64,000 bases of DNA. It comes from Mycobacterium sp. AZCC_0083 (lineage in GTDB: Bacteria; Actinomycetota; Actinomycetes; Mycobacteriales; Mycobacteriaceae). Of the stretch, positions 1 to 8,570 are shown one piece after another. The first letter of the stretch is position 1, and every line of letters starts with the position of its first letter. The notes below the pieces were generated by a model, which saw only the letters and a list, made by a program, of their open reading frames with translations, was not told the origin of the DNA and searched no databases. Made by a program: the position numbers and the translations under genes. The stretch lies in assembly GCF_014202335.1 (NCBI RefSeq), contig NZ_JACHGP010000008.1:124001-188000 (forward strand), in the 5' to 3' direction.

Positions 1-6
1 CCGTAA

Positions 7-80
<74 letters not shown>

Positions 81-146
81 TCAACTGAAGACTAGACACG
101 TGTGGACACTGGAAGGTGACCACATAAACCAGACGAAAGGCGTGCG

Positions 147-599
147 GTGAGCGACGAGCGCGACAGTGCTGGCGCCGCAGGCGACGTGACCGACAGCACG
201 GACACCGACGAGACCGGCGGACAGACCGCCGTGGGTACCCGGCCGCTGCGCCCGACGGGCAAGCGGTCGCGCCGCGGGACGTTCGAGAGCGACGTCACCG
301 ACTCGGACGCGGATGTAGCAACCGAGGCTGAGCCCAACACCAAGACCAAGACGACGTCGAAGAACGGCTCTGGCAAGAAGAAGACCGCCAAGAAGAGCGC
401 TCCTCGGCAGAACCCCTTCGTCTTCGTATGGAACTTCCTGAAGCAGGTCGTCGCCGAACTGCGGAAGGTGATCTGGCCAAACCGCAAGCAGATGGTCAGC
501 TACACCACCGTGGTGCTGGTCTTCCTGGTGTTCATGGTGGCGCTGATCGGTGGAGTCGACCTCGGCTTCGCCAAGCTCGTCGGCCTGGTGTTCGGCTGA
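147..599 (+). CDS. secE: Preprotein translocase subunit SecE
   Basis: Small essential subunit of the SecYEG channel in the cytoplasmic membrane. The protein has 150 residues. The first 90 or so are a charged, disordered extension rich in D, T and K (actinobacterial type). After this come the conserved amphipathic helix with the FLKQVVAELRKVIWP signature (about residues 96-110) and one C-terminal transmembrane helix (about 118-142). The GTG start at 147 has GAAAGG six bases upstream. Family members in E. coli have three membrane segments, whereas most bacteria have one, as here. nusG follows after 49 bases, consistent with a secE-nusG operon. Confidence 0.96.
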   Translation: MSDERDSAGAAGDVTDSTDTDETGGQTAVGTRPLRPTGKRSRRGTFESDVTDSDADVATEAEPNTKTKTTSKNGSGKKKTAKKSAPRQNPFVFVWNFLKQVVAELRKVIWPNRKQMVSYTTVVLVFLVFMVALIGGVDLGFAKLVGLVFG

Positions 600-648
600 T
601 CCTGCACCCCGCATGACGAGCTGAAGAATTTAGAGAGGATTGACAACC

Positions 649-1491
649 GTGACGACCTTCGATGGCGATACGCCCTCGGGTGAGTCCGACGTGATCGTCG
701 ACGAGGCGGTCGAGGTGGCGGACTCCGCCGCTGACGAGACCGCCGACGACGCCACTGACGAGCAGGCATCCGACACCGCCGAGGTGGTGACCGAGGATGT
801 CGCCGAGGCAGTGACCGAGGATGTCGCCGAGGTGGCAGCCGAGGCCGAGGCCGAGGTGGAGGACGAGGACGTCGATCCCGCCGTGGCGCTCAAGAAGGAC
901 CTGCGCTCGCGGCCAGGCGACTGGTACGTCATCCACTCCTACGCGGGCTACGAGAACAAGGTGAAGGCCAACCTCGAGACCCGTGTGCAGAACCTCGACG
1001 TCGGTGACTACATCTTCCAGGTGGAAGTCCCGATCGAAGAGGTCACCGAGATCAAGAACGGCGTGCGCAAGCAGGTCAATCGCAAGGTACTGCCCGGCTA
1101 CATCCTGGTGCGCATGGAGCTGACCGACGAGTCCTGGAGCGCGGTGCGCAACACGCCCGGCGTCACCGGTTTCGTCGGCGCGACCTCCAAGCCGTCGCCG
1201 TTGACGCTCGACGACGTCGTCAAGTTCCTGCTGCCTCCCGCCGCGGCGAAGAAGCCGGCGAAGAGCACGGCCGGTGCTGCGGCGTCGGAGTCCGGTGGGC
1301 TCGAGCGGCCGGTCATCCTGGTCGACTTCGAGGTCGGCGAGTCGGTCACCGTCATGGACGGCCCGTTCGCGACGCTGCCCGCGTCGATCAGCGAGGTCAA
1401 CGCCGAACAGCAGAAGCTCAAGGTGCTGGTGTCCATCTTCGGCCGCGAGACACCCGTCGAACTGACCTTCAACCAGGTCACCAAGATCTAA
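649..1491 (+). CDS. nusG: Transcription termination/antitermination protein NusG
   Basis: Elongation factor that binds RNA polymerase through its NGN domain and contacts Rho or ribosomal protein S10 through its KOW domain. The protein has 280 residues from the GTG at 649. This start has AGAGAGGA at a proper distance, while the in-frame TTG at 640 lies almost on top of that site, and known mycobacterial NusG begins with the same TTFDGDT sequence. Residues about 12-77 form an acidic low-complexity tail with an internal tandem repeat. The NGN domain starts near DWYVIHSYAGYENKVKANLE (about 91), and the KOW motif (VGESVTVMDGPFATL) is near residue 230. rplK follows after 33 bases. Confidence 0.97.
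   Translation: MTTFDGDTPSGESDVIVDEAVEVADSAADETADDATDEQASDTAEVVTEDVAEAVTEDVAEVAAEAEAEVEDEDVDPAVALKKDLRSRPGDWYVIHSYAGYENKVKANLETRVQNLDVGDYIFQVEVPIEEVTEIKNGVRKQVNRKVLPGYILVRMELTDESWSAVRNTPGVTGFVGATSKPSPLTLDDVVKFLLPPAAAKKPAKSTAGAAASESGGLERPVILVDFEVGESVTVMDGPFATLPASISEVNAEQQKLKVLVSIFGRETPVELTFNQVTKI
787..832 (+). repeat. 24-base tandem repeat inside nusG
   Basis: Two near-contiguous copies of GTGACCGAGGATGTCGCCGAGG at 787-808 and 811-832 give a 24-base period and encode the duplicated peptide VTEDVAEA/VTEDVAEV in the acidic N-terminal tail of NusG. The copies are identical over 22 bases, pointing to recent slippage or unequal exchange. Confidence 0.85.
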
Positions 1492-1524
1492 AGACGCAAG
1501 AAAAAGAAAAGGAATCGAACGAGC

Positions 1525-1956
1525 ATGCCCCCGAAGAAGAAGAAGATCACCGGGCTGATCAAGCTGCAGATCCAGGCTGGCGCGGCCAACCCCGCCCCGC
1601 CGGTTGGTCCCGCGCTCGGTCAGCACGGCGTCAACATCATGGAATTCTGCAAGGCGTACAACGCCGCGACCGAGTCGCAGCGCGGCAACGTCATCCCCGT
1701 GGAGATCACCGTCTACGAGGACCGCAGCTTCACGTTCACCCTGAAGACCCCGCCGGCTGCCCGGCTGCTGCTGAAGGCCGCGGGCGTGCAGAAGGGTTCC
1801 GGCGAGCCGCACAAGACCAAGGTCGCCACGGTGACCTGGGACCAGGTGCGCGAGATCGCCGAGACCAAGAAGGAAGATCTCAACGCCAACGACATCGACG
1901 CCGCGGCGAAGATCATCGCGGGCACTGCCCGCTCCATGGGCATCACCGTCAAGTAG
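1525..1956 (+). CDS. rplK: 50S ribosomal protein L11
   Basis: L11 binds 23S rRNA in the GTPase-associated centre and is needed for factor-dependent GTP hydrolysis and the stringent response. The protein has 143 residues, the normal length. The N-terminal domain shows the PPVGPALGQHGVNIMEFCK signature and the C-terminal RNA-binding domain ends with RSMGITVK. The ATG at 1525 lies downstream of an AAAAGGA purine run. It sits between nusG and rplA, and the operon is probably autoregulated by L1, as known for rplKA in other bacteria; no L1 site was confirmed here. Confidence 0.98.
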   Translation: MPPKKKKITGLIKLQIQAGAANPAPPVGPALGQHGVNIMEFCKAYNAATESQRGNVIPVEITVYEDRSFTFTLKTPPAARLLLKAAGVQKGSGEPHKTKVATVTWDQVREIAETKKEDLNANDIDAAAKIIAGTARSMGITVK

Positions 1957-2028
1957 CAGTACCGCAGGACGTGGGAGGGCCAGCTCCGGCCCGCCAACCA
2001 CAACCCAACGAAACCGATTGGATTTTCA

Positions 2029-2736
2029 ATGAGCAAGAACAGCAAGGCATACCGCGAAGCCGCCGAGAAGATCGACCGCGACAATCTCTACACGCCGCTC
2101 GAGGCCGCGAAGCTGGCCAAGGAGACGTCGTCGAAGAAGCAGGACGCCACCGTCGAGGTTGCGATCCGCCTCGGTGTGGATCCCCGCAAGGCCGACCAGA
2201 TGGTCCGCGGCACGGTCAACCTGCCCAACGGCACCGGTAAGACCGCCCGCGTCATCGTGTTCGCCGTTGGTGAGAAGGCCGAAGCCGCACTCGCCGCAGG
2301 TGCCGACGAGGTGGGCAGCGACGACCTGATCGAGAAGATCCAGGGCGGCTTCCTTGACTTCGACGCCGCCATCGCGACGCCCGACCAGATGGCCAAGGTC
2401 GGCAAGATCGCCCGCGTGCTTGGCCCGCGTGGCCTGATGCCCAACCCGAAGACCGGCACCGTCACCCCCGACGTTGCGAAGGCCGTGTCCGAGATCAAGG
2501 GCGGCAAGATCAACTTCCGCGTCGACAAGCAGGCCAACCTGCACTTCGTGATCGGCAAGGCGTCGTTCGACGAGACTGCGCTCACGCAGAACTATGGCGC
2601 CGCCCTCGACGAGATCCTGCGGGCCAAGCCGGCCTCGTCCAAGGGCCGCTACCTGAAGAAGATCGTCATCTCGACGACCACCGGCCCGGGCATCCCGGTC
2701 GACCCGGCCGTCACGCGCAACTTCACCGAGGCATAA
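2029..2736 (+). CDS. rplA: 50S ribosomal protein L1
   Basis: L1 forms the mobile stalk at the ribosomal E site and acts as translational repressor of its operon in other bacteria. The protein has 235 residues, full length, with the family signature LGPRGLMPNPKTGTV near residues 140-154. It ends TTTGPGIPVDPAVTRNFTEA. The gene is intact, and its 3' half has two degenerate copies further downstream (3932-4047 and 25840-26060). The start ATG at 2029 has only a weak ribosome site. A hairpin lies 24 bases after the stop. Confidence 0.98.
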   Translation: MSKNSKAYREAAEKIDRDNLYTPLEAAKLAKETSSKKQDATVEVAIRLGVDPRKADQMVRGTVNLPNGTGKTARVIVFAVGEKAEAALAAGADEVGSDDLIEKIQGGFLDFDAAIATPDQMAKVGKIARVLGPRGLMPNPKTGTVTPDVAKAVSEIKGGKINFRVDKQANLHFVIGKASFDETALTQNYGAALDEILRAKPASSKGRYLKKIVISTTTGPGIPVDPAVTRNFTEA

Positions 2737-2759
2737 ACCTGTCGAGGGTGCGATGAGTG

Positions 2760-2794
2760 CCCCGACTGCGACAGCCAACGATCCGCAGTCGGGG
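2760..2794 (+). terminator. Hairpin after rplA, possible terminator
   Basis: A perfect 11-base-pair stem, CCCCGACTGCG (2760-2770) with CGCAGTCGGGG (2784-2794), and a 13-base loop. There is no U-tract, but mycobacterial terminators often lack one. Its place 24 bases past the rplA stop suits transcription termination or mRNA 3'-end stabilisation. Confidence 0.6.
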
Positions 2795-3553
2795 ATGGAC
2801 GAAATACTGCGCACGCGTCAATTAATTAGCGCTTCTAGACTCATTGCTAGATCAACAAGCCTTTGTAAAATTTGCGCCTCCGGGCAACTGATCCCGATCG
2901 CTTTGGTCACGTCGTTCGCCACGGTCGGCGGATGATCGTGCGGTTCGTCGCGCCGTTCGTGCGGTCACCAGCTATCCGCGGAGTCCGATTCTCGCGCCGG
3001 AAGCGATAACTCCTTCGAGGATCGGCTGAGCCAGGCATGTGCCCTGGTCAGGTGGCCTTAATGTGGGATTTCGTGCTCGCCATTTCGTGAGTTATGACGA
3101 GCTGGCCCAGGTCGCCGCTGCGCAATACTGACACGATCCATGGTCTCGTCGCAAACCACAGCGGGCTTGGTTCCAGTATTGCGTCGAGCCAGGGCTTACG
3201 AGCACCAAGGGGCATTCCTTCCATTCGCAAGGACTTTACTATCGAATTCACAGGATTTGCTTGCGGTCAGGCGAACCGTGTGTCAGCCTTCTGACATCCG
3301 ACGCTCGTTCGGGACAAGAGGGCCTAAGCGAACCGGCCCGCGGGGGATGGAGGGGTCGAGACCCGGCATCGGTGCTGACCGCGGGGGCGGTCGACCAGGT
3401 GCAGCTTGCGGCGCCACGGAGAGCCCAAGGGCTCGGCGCTTGACGTGATGACTCGTAATCCTTACCCGCACAAGGGAAAAGGTTGAAATCTCGATTCTCC
3501 ATCTCAAGCTTGCAGCTCAGCCGCGAGCACCGCTACTGGCAAACGTTTTTCTC
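2795..3553. other. Non-coding stretch downstream of rplA
   Basis: About 760 bases with no convincing gene; the short open frames lack plausible ribosome sites and mycobacterial codon preference. The first 100 bases are unusually AT-rich for this genome and hold a promoter-like sequence. The stretch separates the rplA terminator from a small gene at 3565 and is part of the disturbed zone beside the exopolysaccharide island. Confidence 0.6.
2844..2871 (+). promoter_or_regulatory. Possible promoter
   Basis: TTGCTA (2844-2849) and TAAAAT (2866-2871) are separated by 16 bases, resembling a SigA-type promoter. No gene starts close behind it; the nearest candidate is at 3565. Chance similarity is possible in this AT-rich patch. 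Confidence 0.25.
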
Positions 3554-3564
3554 GAGGGGGCACG

Positions 3565-3894
3565 ATGCTCGGTTACAGTAATGATCTCAAAGACCCTGCG
3601 GCGGTTGATGTTCCGCCGGCGCTGCCCGGGGACGATGTCGATGCCACGCTCATCGTCGAGCAAGTCGCACGAGTACTGGCCGGCATCCCCGCAATCGGGT
3701 GGGGCTCGCGCGCCCTGGAGGCAGCGGGATGGCACGCGACGATCGCCGGCAATCGGATAACGGTCAACTATGAGGTGTTCGCCCAGTTCATCTCCGCGTC
3801 TGTCGGCCAGTACGGTCAGGTCGACGCCAGCTGGGTGATCTATACGGTTGCCGGGACGCGACCGGTTTGGATCGTCGGCGCCGAGCCCATTTGA
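3565..3894 (+). CDS. Small hypothetical protein
   Basis: Unrecognised protein of 109 residues. The ATG at 3565 has a strong ribosome site, GAGGGGG, four bases upstream, which is the main reason to accept it. The sequence is soluble, without a signal peptide or membrane segment. It includes ATLIVEQVARVLAGIPAIGWGSRALEAAGW and an aromatic, beta-rich C-terminal half (SWVIYTVAGTRPVWIV). It lies between the intact rplA and the first rplA remnant, so it may have come in with the event that duplicated the rplA end. Function unknown. Confidence 0.55.
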   Translation: MLGYSNDLKDPAAVDVPPALPGDDVDATLIVEQVARVLAGIPAIGWGSRALEAAGWHATIAGNRITVNYEVFAQFISASVGQYGQVDASWVIYTVAGTRPVWIVGAEPI

Positions 3895-3931
3895 CGACGC
3901 CAGCGGCGTCGCGTCCCAAACCGTCGCCGTG

Positions 3932-4047
3932 AACGGCCGCTACCTCAAGAGGGGTGACGGGTCGACGACCACCCGCCCCGGCATCCCGGTCGACCCGGCG
4001 GTCACCCGCAAATTGCAGCGAGCCGAGGCGGCGCGAGCAGGCGCATA
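3932..4047 (+). pseudogene. Decayed copy of rplA 3' end (remnant A)
   Basis: The translated frame contains NGRYLK, then STTTRPGIPVDPAVTRK, against KGRYLK and STTTGPGIPVDPAVTRN in the intact L1. At DNA level about 50 bases around 3961-4010 match the intact gene (from 2671) with only a few substitutions. Just before it the reading frame diverges and the tail is altered (QRAEAARAGA) with a stop at 4045-4047. Only the last 30 or so codons are recognisable. It is a fragment, not a gene, and is directly followed by a terminator hairpin. Confidence 0.88.
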
Positions 4048-4074
4048 GTCCCCCACAGTGTGTGGGGGACTTTC
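4048..4074 (+). terminator. Rho-independent terminator after rplA remnant
   Basis: A perfect 10-base-pair stem, GTCCCCCACA (4048-4057) with TGTGGGGGAC (4061-4070), a three-base loop and a short T-run (TTTCG). It abuts the TAG stop of remnant A, exactly where a terminator of an ancestral rplA would be expected. Confidence 0.85.
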
Positions 4075-4976
4075 GCGTCCATGCCCCAATCGTGGCATGC
4101 CTCTGCCCACGAAACGAACCATAATGGCGAACTTGCAATCGGTTGCTAGATGTTCGGGCGGCGGCTGTCATGGCGCCCGCTGAGACGGCCGCGGGCGGCG
4201 GCTGGTGGGCTGGCAACGCGACTCCAACTGATCTGCCATCCGTCGCCCAGGATCTGCATCACCTCGAGTACCCAAGGAGCCAGTGGGGCGGCAACGTCGC
4301 AACAGCCTGCCCGTGACACGAGCGACTCACTGACATGACGGCGCGCGAAGTGCGGGTGTGCATGTGCGGCACAGCTGCGGCTCGCCTGCGTTTCTTGCCG
4401 TCCGACCGCGACCACTGTCCTAGACGATGCCTGTGCAATTTCTTCCGCGAACATTTGTGTCGCTCCCGTCAATTACAGCAAACTTTGATCGGTGCGCCGA
4501 ACGCATCGTCTGCTGGTTCAAATATTGACGTTTACCTGCGTATTTGAGAACCTGTTCAACAAAAAACTTGCAATACACCCGAACCCTTGGCGAATGCTGG
4601 TTAATGAGTTACGGTTTGCTTTAGATGCAGGGATGGTCGCGCTGTCGGATCCGCGAATTGTCGCAGCCGTAAACGGTGAAGGAGCTAGCGCGGGTTCCCT
4701 GGATCTCAACGGCAAAGCTGTCGACTGCAACCCGGGGGGGTATGAAATGCGAACAGCGAGGTTCGTCCAGATGCGTAGGACCGCCATTCGTCGGCCAGGG
4801 GGACCGGCCGGTGTGGACCCCATGGACAGTGCATGGGGTCGCACATTGGCCACGCGCAGCATTGGTCCGACTCGTCAGACCAATCCAACTGCTGCGGCGG
4901 TACCGAAGCCCAACTTTCAAAGTTTGCTAACTAACGCAGTCGCAAATTCTTGTCACGGCTCAACAAGGGGTCAATC
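4075..4976. other. Long leader/intergenic region before the exopolysaccharide island
   Basis: About 900 bases with no supportable gene. Part of it (4430-4650) is AT-rich and could hold the island promoter, for example TTGACG at 4525-4530, but no good matching -10 box was found. A bulged hairpin lies at 4812-4845. The final 30 bases contain the ribosome site of the sugar transferase at 4977. Confidence 0.55.
4812..4845 (+). promoter_or_regulatory. Hairpin in leader of the island's first gene
   Basis: GACCCCATG (4816-4824) pairs perfectly with CATGGGGTC (4832-4840) around a seven-base loop. TGT and ACA extend the stem across a bulge. It sits about 130 bases before the sugar transferase start with no T-run, so a regulatory RNA structure or attenuator is as likely as a terminator. 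Confidence 0.4.
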
Positions 4977-6458
4977 ATGACCCTGGCGGACCCTACTTAT
5001 CTACGTAGCCCTCAGGGGGACACGGCGACTCAGTCCCCGAACAGTCACGCCGCGCGGCGGCCAGAGACTCTCGAAGTCAAAGTGGGAGCCTCCGGCATGG
5101 CCGTCGGATATGATGCCGCCCGCGTACGGTCCGCCAGTCGCGTCCGAGCGTGGATGGTCGTGCCGCCAGTCGACATCGTCCTGATAGTGGCCCCATTGGC
5201 GTGGCGGCCGCACCAGATCCACGCGGTCGTCGCGATGGCCGTTCTTGCGACAATTCTCTTGACCGGCGGCGTTCGGTATCGCGCACCGCTCCACCTCAGC
5301 GTCTTGGATGAGCTGCCCACAATCCTTACCCGGCTGTTCGCGGCGGTGGCGGTGGTTGCTTCAGTAATCGTGTGTCTGCACCAAAGGGAAGCCGTAATCA
5401 CCTTCCTCGAGACCGCCTGCCAGGCCATCGCACTGGTTCTCGTTGGCCGCGTCATCACTACACGTCTCATTGCCTTGGGGCGCCGAAGAGGGATTGCGAC
5501 GTATCACACCGTCCTCATCGGGGGCGGTCCGCTCGCGGCTGAGTTGGCGAAAATCCTTGACGAGCATCCGGCGTATGGCCTCAAAGTGGACGGATTCGTC
5601 GATGATGGCGAACTCTTTCCGGCGGAGAAGTACGTGCCGCGCTTGGGCCGCCTCGCCGATCTCGACTTCGCGGTCACGGCAACTGGTGCTGCTACTCTGC
5701 TCGTCGCCGATGGCAACATCGACGAACGCGCGTTGATCGATGCCGTGCGTACCGAGGCGTGCCAGAAGACAGACCTGCTCGTCGTTCCTCGGATCCATTA
5801 CTTCCATACTCAAACGGGACTGGCCGACCACATCGGCTCCATTCCAGTCATGCGAATCCGCAATCCCAATCTTCGCGGGCCGTCGCGGTTGATCAAGCGT
5901 CTGTTCGACATCGCAGTTGTGGCGGCTGCGTCCGCCGTGCTGCTGCCCATGTTGGTTCTCGTTGCGTTTATGGTCCGGATCGACGGTGGGCCCGGCGTCA
6001 TCTTCCGGCAGGTCCGAGTGGGGCGCGACGGCAAGCACTTTCAACTCTTGAAGTTCCGAACGATGCGGCCGGCGAATGAGTTCGAGTCGGAGACGATGTG
6101 GTGTGTGGCCGCAGACTCTCGCATCGGCCCGATCGGGCGGTTCCTGCGCTGCACGTCGATCGACGAGCTACCTCAGCTGTGGAACATTCTTCGGGGAGAT
6201 ATGACTCTGGTCGGGCCGAGGCCAGAACGGCCGCACTTTGTCGAGCAGTTCTCCATGCAGTTCGACAGATATGCCAACCGTCACCGCGTACAGGCCGGCC
6301 TCACCGGGCTCGCCCAGGTGAGTGGGCTGAGGGGTGACACTTCCATCGCCGACCGCGCCCGCTACGACAATTTCTACATCGAGAACTGGTCCCTATGGCT
6401 GGACATCAAGATCGTACTGAGGACATTTGCAGAGGTTCTTCTCCGCCGTGGACATTGA
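4977..6458 (+). CDS. Polyprenyl glycosylphosphotransferase (exopolysaccharide initiating enzyme)
   Basis: Transfers a sugar-1-phosphate from a UDP-sugar to undecaprenyl phosphate, the first step of repeat-unit synthesis at the inner membrane. The protein has 493 residues from the ATG at 4977, which has AAGGGG six bases upstream; an in-frame TTG at 4950 is less likely. There are four N-terminal membrane helices (about 50-160), a CoA-binding-like Rossmann middle domain (about 165-290), one more helix, and the C-terminal bacterial sugar-transferase domain. That domain has the signatures KFRTM, RCTSIDELPQLWNILRGDM, LVGPRPERP and GLTGLAQVSG. It is a WbaP/CpsE-like enzyme; the sugar (glucose or galactose) cannot be told. 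It opens the island. Confidence 0.95.
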   Translation: MTLADPTYLRSPQGDTATQSPNSHAARRPETLEVKVGASGMAVGYDAARVRSASRVRAWMVVPPVDIVLIVAPLAWRPHQIHAVVAMAVLATILLTGGVRYRAPLHLSVLDELPTILTRLFAAVAVVASVIVCLHQREAVITFLETACQAIALVLVGRVITTRLIALGRRRGIATYHTVLIGGGPLAAELAKILDEHPAYGLKVDGFVDDGELFPAEKYVPRLGRLADLDFAVTATGAATLLVADGNIDERALIDAVRTEACQKTDLLVVPRIHYFHTQTGLADHIGSIPVMRIRNPNLRGPSRLIKRLFDIAVVAAASAVLLPMLVLVAFMVRIDGGPGVIFRQVRVGRDGKHFQLLKFRTMRPANEFESETMWCVAADSRIGPIGRFLRCTSIDELPQLWNILRGDMTLVGPRPERPHFVEQFSMQFDRYANRHRVQAGLTGLAQVSGLRGDTSIADRARYDNFYIENWSLWLDIKIVLRTFAEVLLRRGH

Positions 6459-6490
6459 GCGAGATTCCGAATACGACTCAGGCGGTGGAT

Positions 6491-7378
6491 GTGAGTAAGT
6501 CGGTCAAGGCGAAGGTTATCGAGGCGCTGCCACCTCGCGTTCAAGACGCCCTAACAGTAGTTAGAATCGCGAAGATCGGGGGTGAGCTAACACTGCATTC
6601 GCGCGTTAGGTTGCTTATGCAGGCGCCGCGGCTGATAACGCACAGGGCGCGCTCAACAAACCTCCGGCTAATGCTGCCAGGCGGGCCGGTATATCTTGGT
6701 GGCGATTCGCTTTACATAGATGCGTTGGTCTTCGATTACCTTTGGAACGAACGTGTCTTCAATGTGTCCTGCCAAGATCGCGTGGTTCTAGACCTGGGCG
6801 CTCACAAGGGCTACTTCGGAGCTTGGGCCCTCAATCATGGCGCATCGTTTGTGATCAGCTGTGAGCCCGAAAGTGGCAACTACGACGTACTTGAGCGGAC
6901 TCGTTCGGAAAACGTCCGCTCGGGCGACTGGGAAGTAATGCGCATCGCCGTGGGCGCCAACGCAGGCGAGGTATCGCTTTTCGTCTCGCCTGAATCTTGG
7001 GCGCATTCGTTATATGCGAACATGGTTGATGCCGTGTCCGTCGAGAGGGTCACGATGGTTACCTTGGCGACGCTCTTGGAACGTGCGGCTGAGAAGCGGC
7101 CCGGCCAATCGGTTGTAGTAAAAGCAAATGTCGAAGGTAGCGCGGGACCCATTCTTATGGCGGCCACAGCCGACGCACTCGCACCGGTAGCGGAAGTACA
7201 CCTCGACTACGAGCAGGGCTCGCCATACGATATCGCCGAATTGTTCTGCCACCTTGCAGCTGCTGGTCTCGACGAGGTACACAACGTCGTCGAGGAGAAG
7301 AAGTGGACGGTTTCGCGCTCGGGAGAGCCGGAACATCGTGGCTCTGTTTCGGCTTCACGCCATTCCGTTGAAATGTGA
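6491..7378 (+). CDS. FkbM-family methyltransferase
   Basis: SAM-dependent methyltransferase of the FkbM type, which usually O-methylates sugars in surface glycans. The protein has 295 residues if translation starts at the GTG at 6491, preceded by GGCGGTGG; an upstream extension overlapping the previous gene is unlikely. Motif I, VLDLGAHKGYFG, is near residue 99, the following acidic loop is SCEPESGNYDVL, and the FkbM C-terminal motif reads VVVKANVEGS, with N in place of the usual acidic residue before VEG. Base composition is clearly less GC-rich than the ribosomal genes, consistent with horizontal acquisition. It is co-directional with the sugar transferase, 32 bases away. Confidence 0.8.
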   Translation: MSKSVKAKVIEALPPRVQDALTVVRIAKIGGELTLHSRVRLLMQAPRLITHRARSTNLRLMLPGGPVYLGGDSLYIDALVFDYLWNERVFNVSCQDRVVLDLGAHKGYFGAWALNHGASFVISCEPESGNYDVLERTRSENVRSGDWEVMRIAVGANAGEVSLFVSPESWAHSLYANMVDAVSVERVTMVTLATLLERAAEKRPGQSVVVKANVEGSAGPILMAATADALAPVAEVHLDYEQGSPYDIAELFCHLAAAGLDEVHNVVEEKKWTVSRSGEPEHRGSVSASRHSVEM

Positions 7379-7444
7379 TTCGGATGGGGCCGATGATATT
7401 GCGTAGCAATCGCGTTCGTTAGAGCACTCGTCTGCGATGTGCGA

Positions 7445-8548
7445 TCAACCTACTGTCACCCATGAGAGAAGGTTGCTTCTGAACGCAGCGTTTGAAAACT
7501 TCGCCACCGCAGACTCAGCAGCTTTCGTGTCGATCGTCAGAGCCCTTTCCACCGCAGCCGGGTCGTCGAAGCGCGATTCCCGCCACCCTGATGTGAGGCC
7601 GCCTGAGACGCCTAGAACACTCTCCCTGGCGCCGCCAATCTCGTTGACTAGCACGGGAGTTCCGCACGCCATGGCCTCTACCGGCATGATGCCGAAGTCC
7701 TCGACGGCCATATAGACGAACAGTGCTGCGCGTCGGTACATTTCGAGCAGCAGGTTGTCGCTCACTCGTCCGACGAATATGACTGGGGTCCGCGCATGCT
7801 CTCCCAAAGCTTTGAGACGCGGTTCATCTGGGCCCGTCCCAGCGAGTACGACTGGTAGGTCCAGAATCTCTCCCGCGCTGATTGCGGCGTCAACATTCTT
7901 GTATGGAACGAAGCGGGACGCACCCAAGACGAAGGTGGGCGGAAGTGCGCGAGCCCTTGCGTTGTCAGCGTCGGTAAGCTCACCGCCGAAGGCGTGGATG
8001 CGGTCGGTATCTACCGGCGGATAGATCACAGAGGCTTCAACGCCCCAAGCATCGGCCACCCGCTTCGCCACGAACTGACTGTTCGCCGCATAGTTGACAT
8101 CGTTTGAAGCGTGGCGCCGATCCCACTGCCGGAAATAGGAGCGTCCAAGACGCCCAACTAGCGAGTTGCCCCGCTCGTCGAGATCGGGAGCCCAGACGTA
8201 CCGCGCTGGGCTATGTACGTAGGCGAATGCAGAAATACCGGAATGTGCAGCACGGCTGGCGAGGTGGTGTGAAAACGCATGAGAGCTGACGACGACCCTC
8301 TCGATGTCGGTGAGGTCTACCCGCTTCCACGCACTTCCCATGAATGGCATGGCCGCTGCCTTGCGGTCTCGCAGTGGCGAGCGGGCCAACCACGTCTCCT
8401 CGAGACCACTGAATCGAACCGGGTTGCCGTTCCATAGACACACTGCACGGCCGTGCGGCACGGCGAGGCGAATCTGCTCGAACACATTCTCGGAGCCGCC
8501 GAGCTCAGCGATCCATTCATGCGCTACCAGCGTTACCTGTTCAGACAT
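7445..8548 (-). CDS. Glycosyltransferase family 4
   Basis: GT-B fold, retaining glycosyltransferase that probably adds one sugar of the repeat unit on the cytoplasmic face. The protein has 367 residues from the ATG at 8548 (a TTG one codon upstream is possible). The N-terminal half shows HEWIAELGGSENV and the acceptor-side VHSPARYVW. The donor half shows SRFVPYKNV, LAGTGPDE and the E-x7-E motif EDFGIMPVEAMACGTPV near residue 285. The closest functional type is a WbaZ-like mannosyl- or rhamnosyltransferase, but the donor is not certain. It is last in a minus-strand run of glycosyltransferases and converges with the FkbM gene. Confidence 0.9.
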   Translation of the reverse strand: MSEQVTLVAHEWIAELGGSENVFEQIRLAVPHGRAVCLWNGNPVRFSGLEETWLARSPLRDRKAAAMPFMGSAWKRVDLTDIERVVVSSHAFSHHLASRAAHSGISAFAYVHSPARYVWAPDLDERGNSLVGRLGRSYFRQWDRRHASNDVNYAANSQFVAKRVADAWGVEASVIYPPVDTDRIHAFGGELTDADNARARALPPTFVLGASRFVPYKNVDAAISAGEILDLPVVLAGTGPDEPRLKALGEHARTPVIFVGRVSDNLLLEMYRRAALFVYMAVEDFGIMPVEAMACGTPVLVNEIGGARESVLGVSGGLTSGWRESRFDDPAAVERALTIDTKAAESAVAKFSNAAFRSNLLSWVTVG

Positions 8549-8570
8549 CAATGCGCCTCACCCTGGCGAC

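Noticed and set aside
532..2001. Long minus-strand open frame (489 codons) opposite nusG and rplK
   Set aside because: Antisense shadow of highly conserved genes on the plus strand; no domain and no ribosome site.
2753..2935. 60-codon open frame just after rplA
   Set aside because: It overlaps the rplA hairpin and the AT-rich promoter-like patch; no ribosome site and no homology recognised.
4492..4980. 162-codon plus-strand open frame before the sugar transferase
   Set aside because: No domain or ribosome site, and unusual composition; it overlaps the start region of the real gene.
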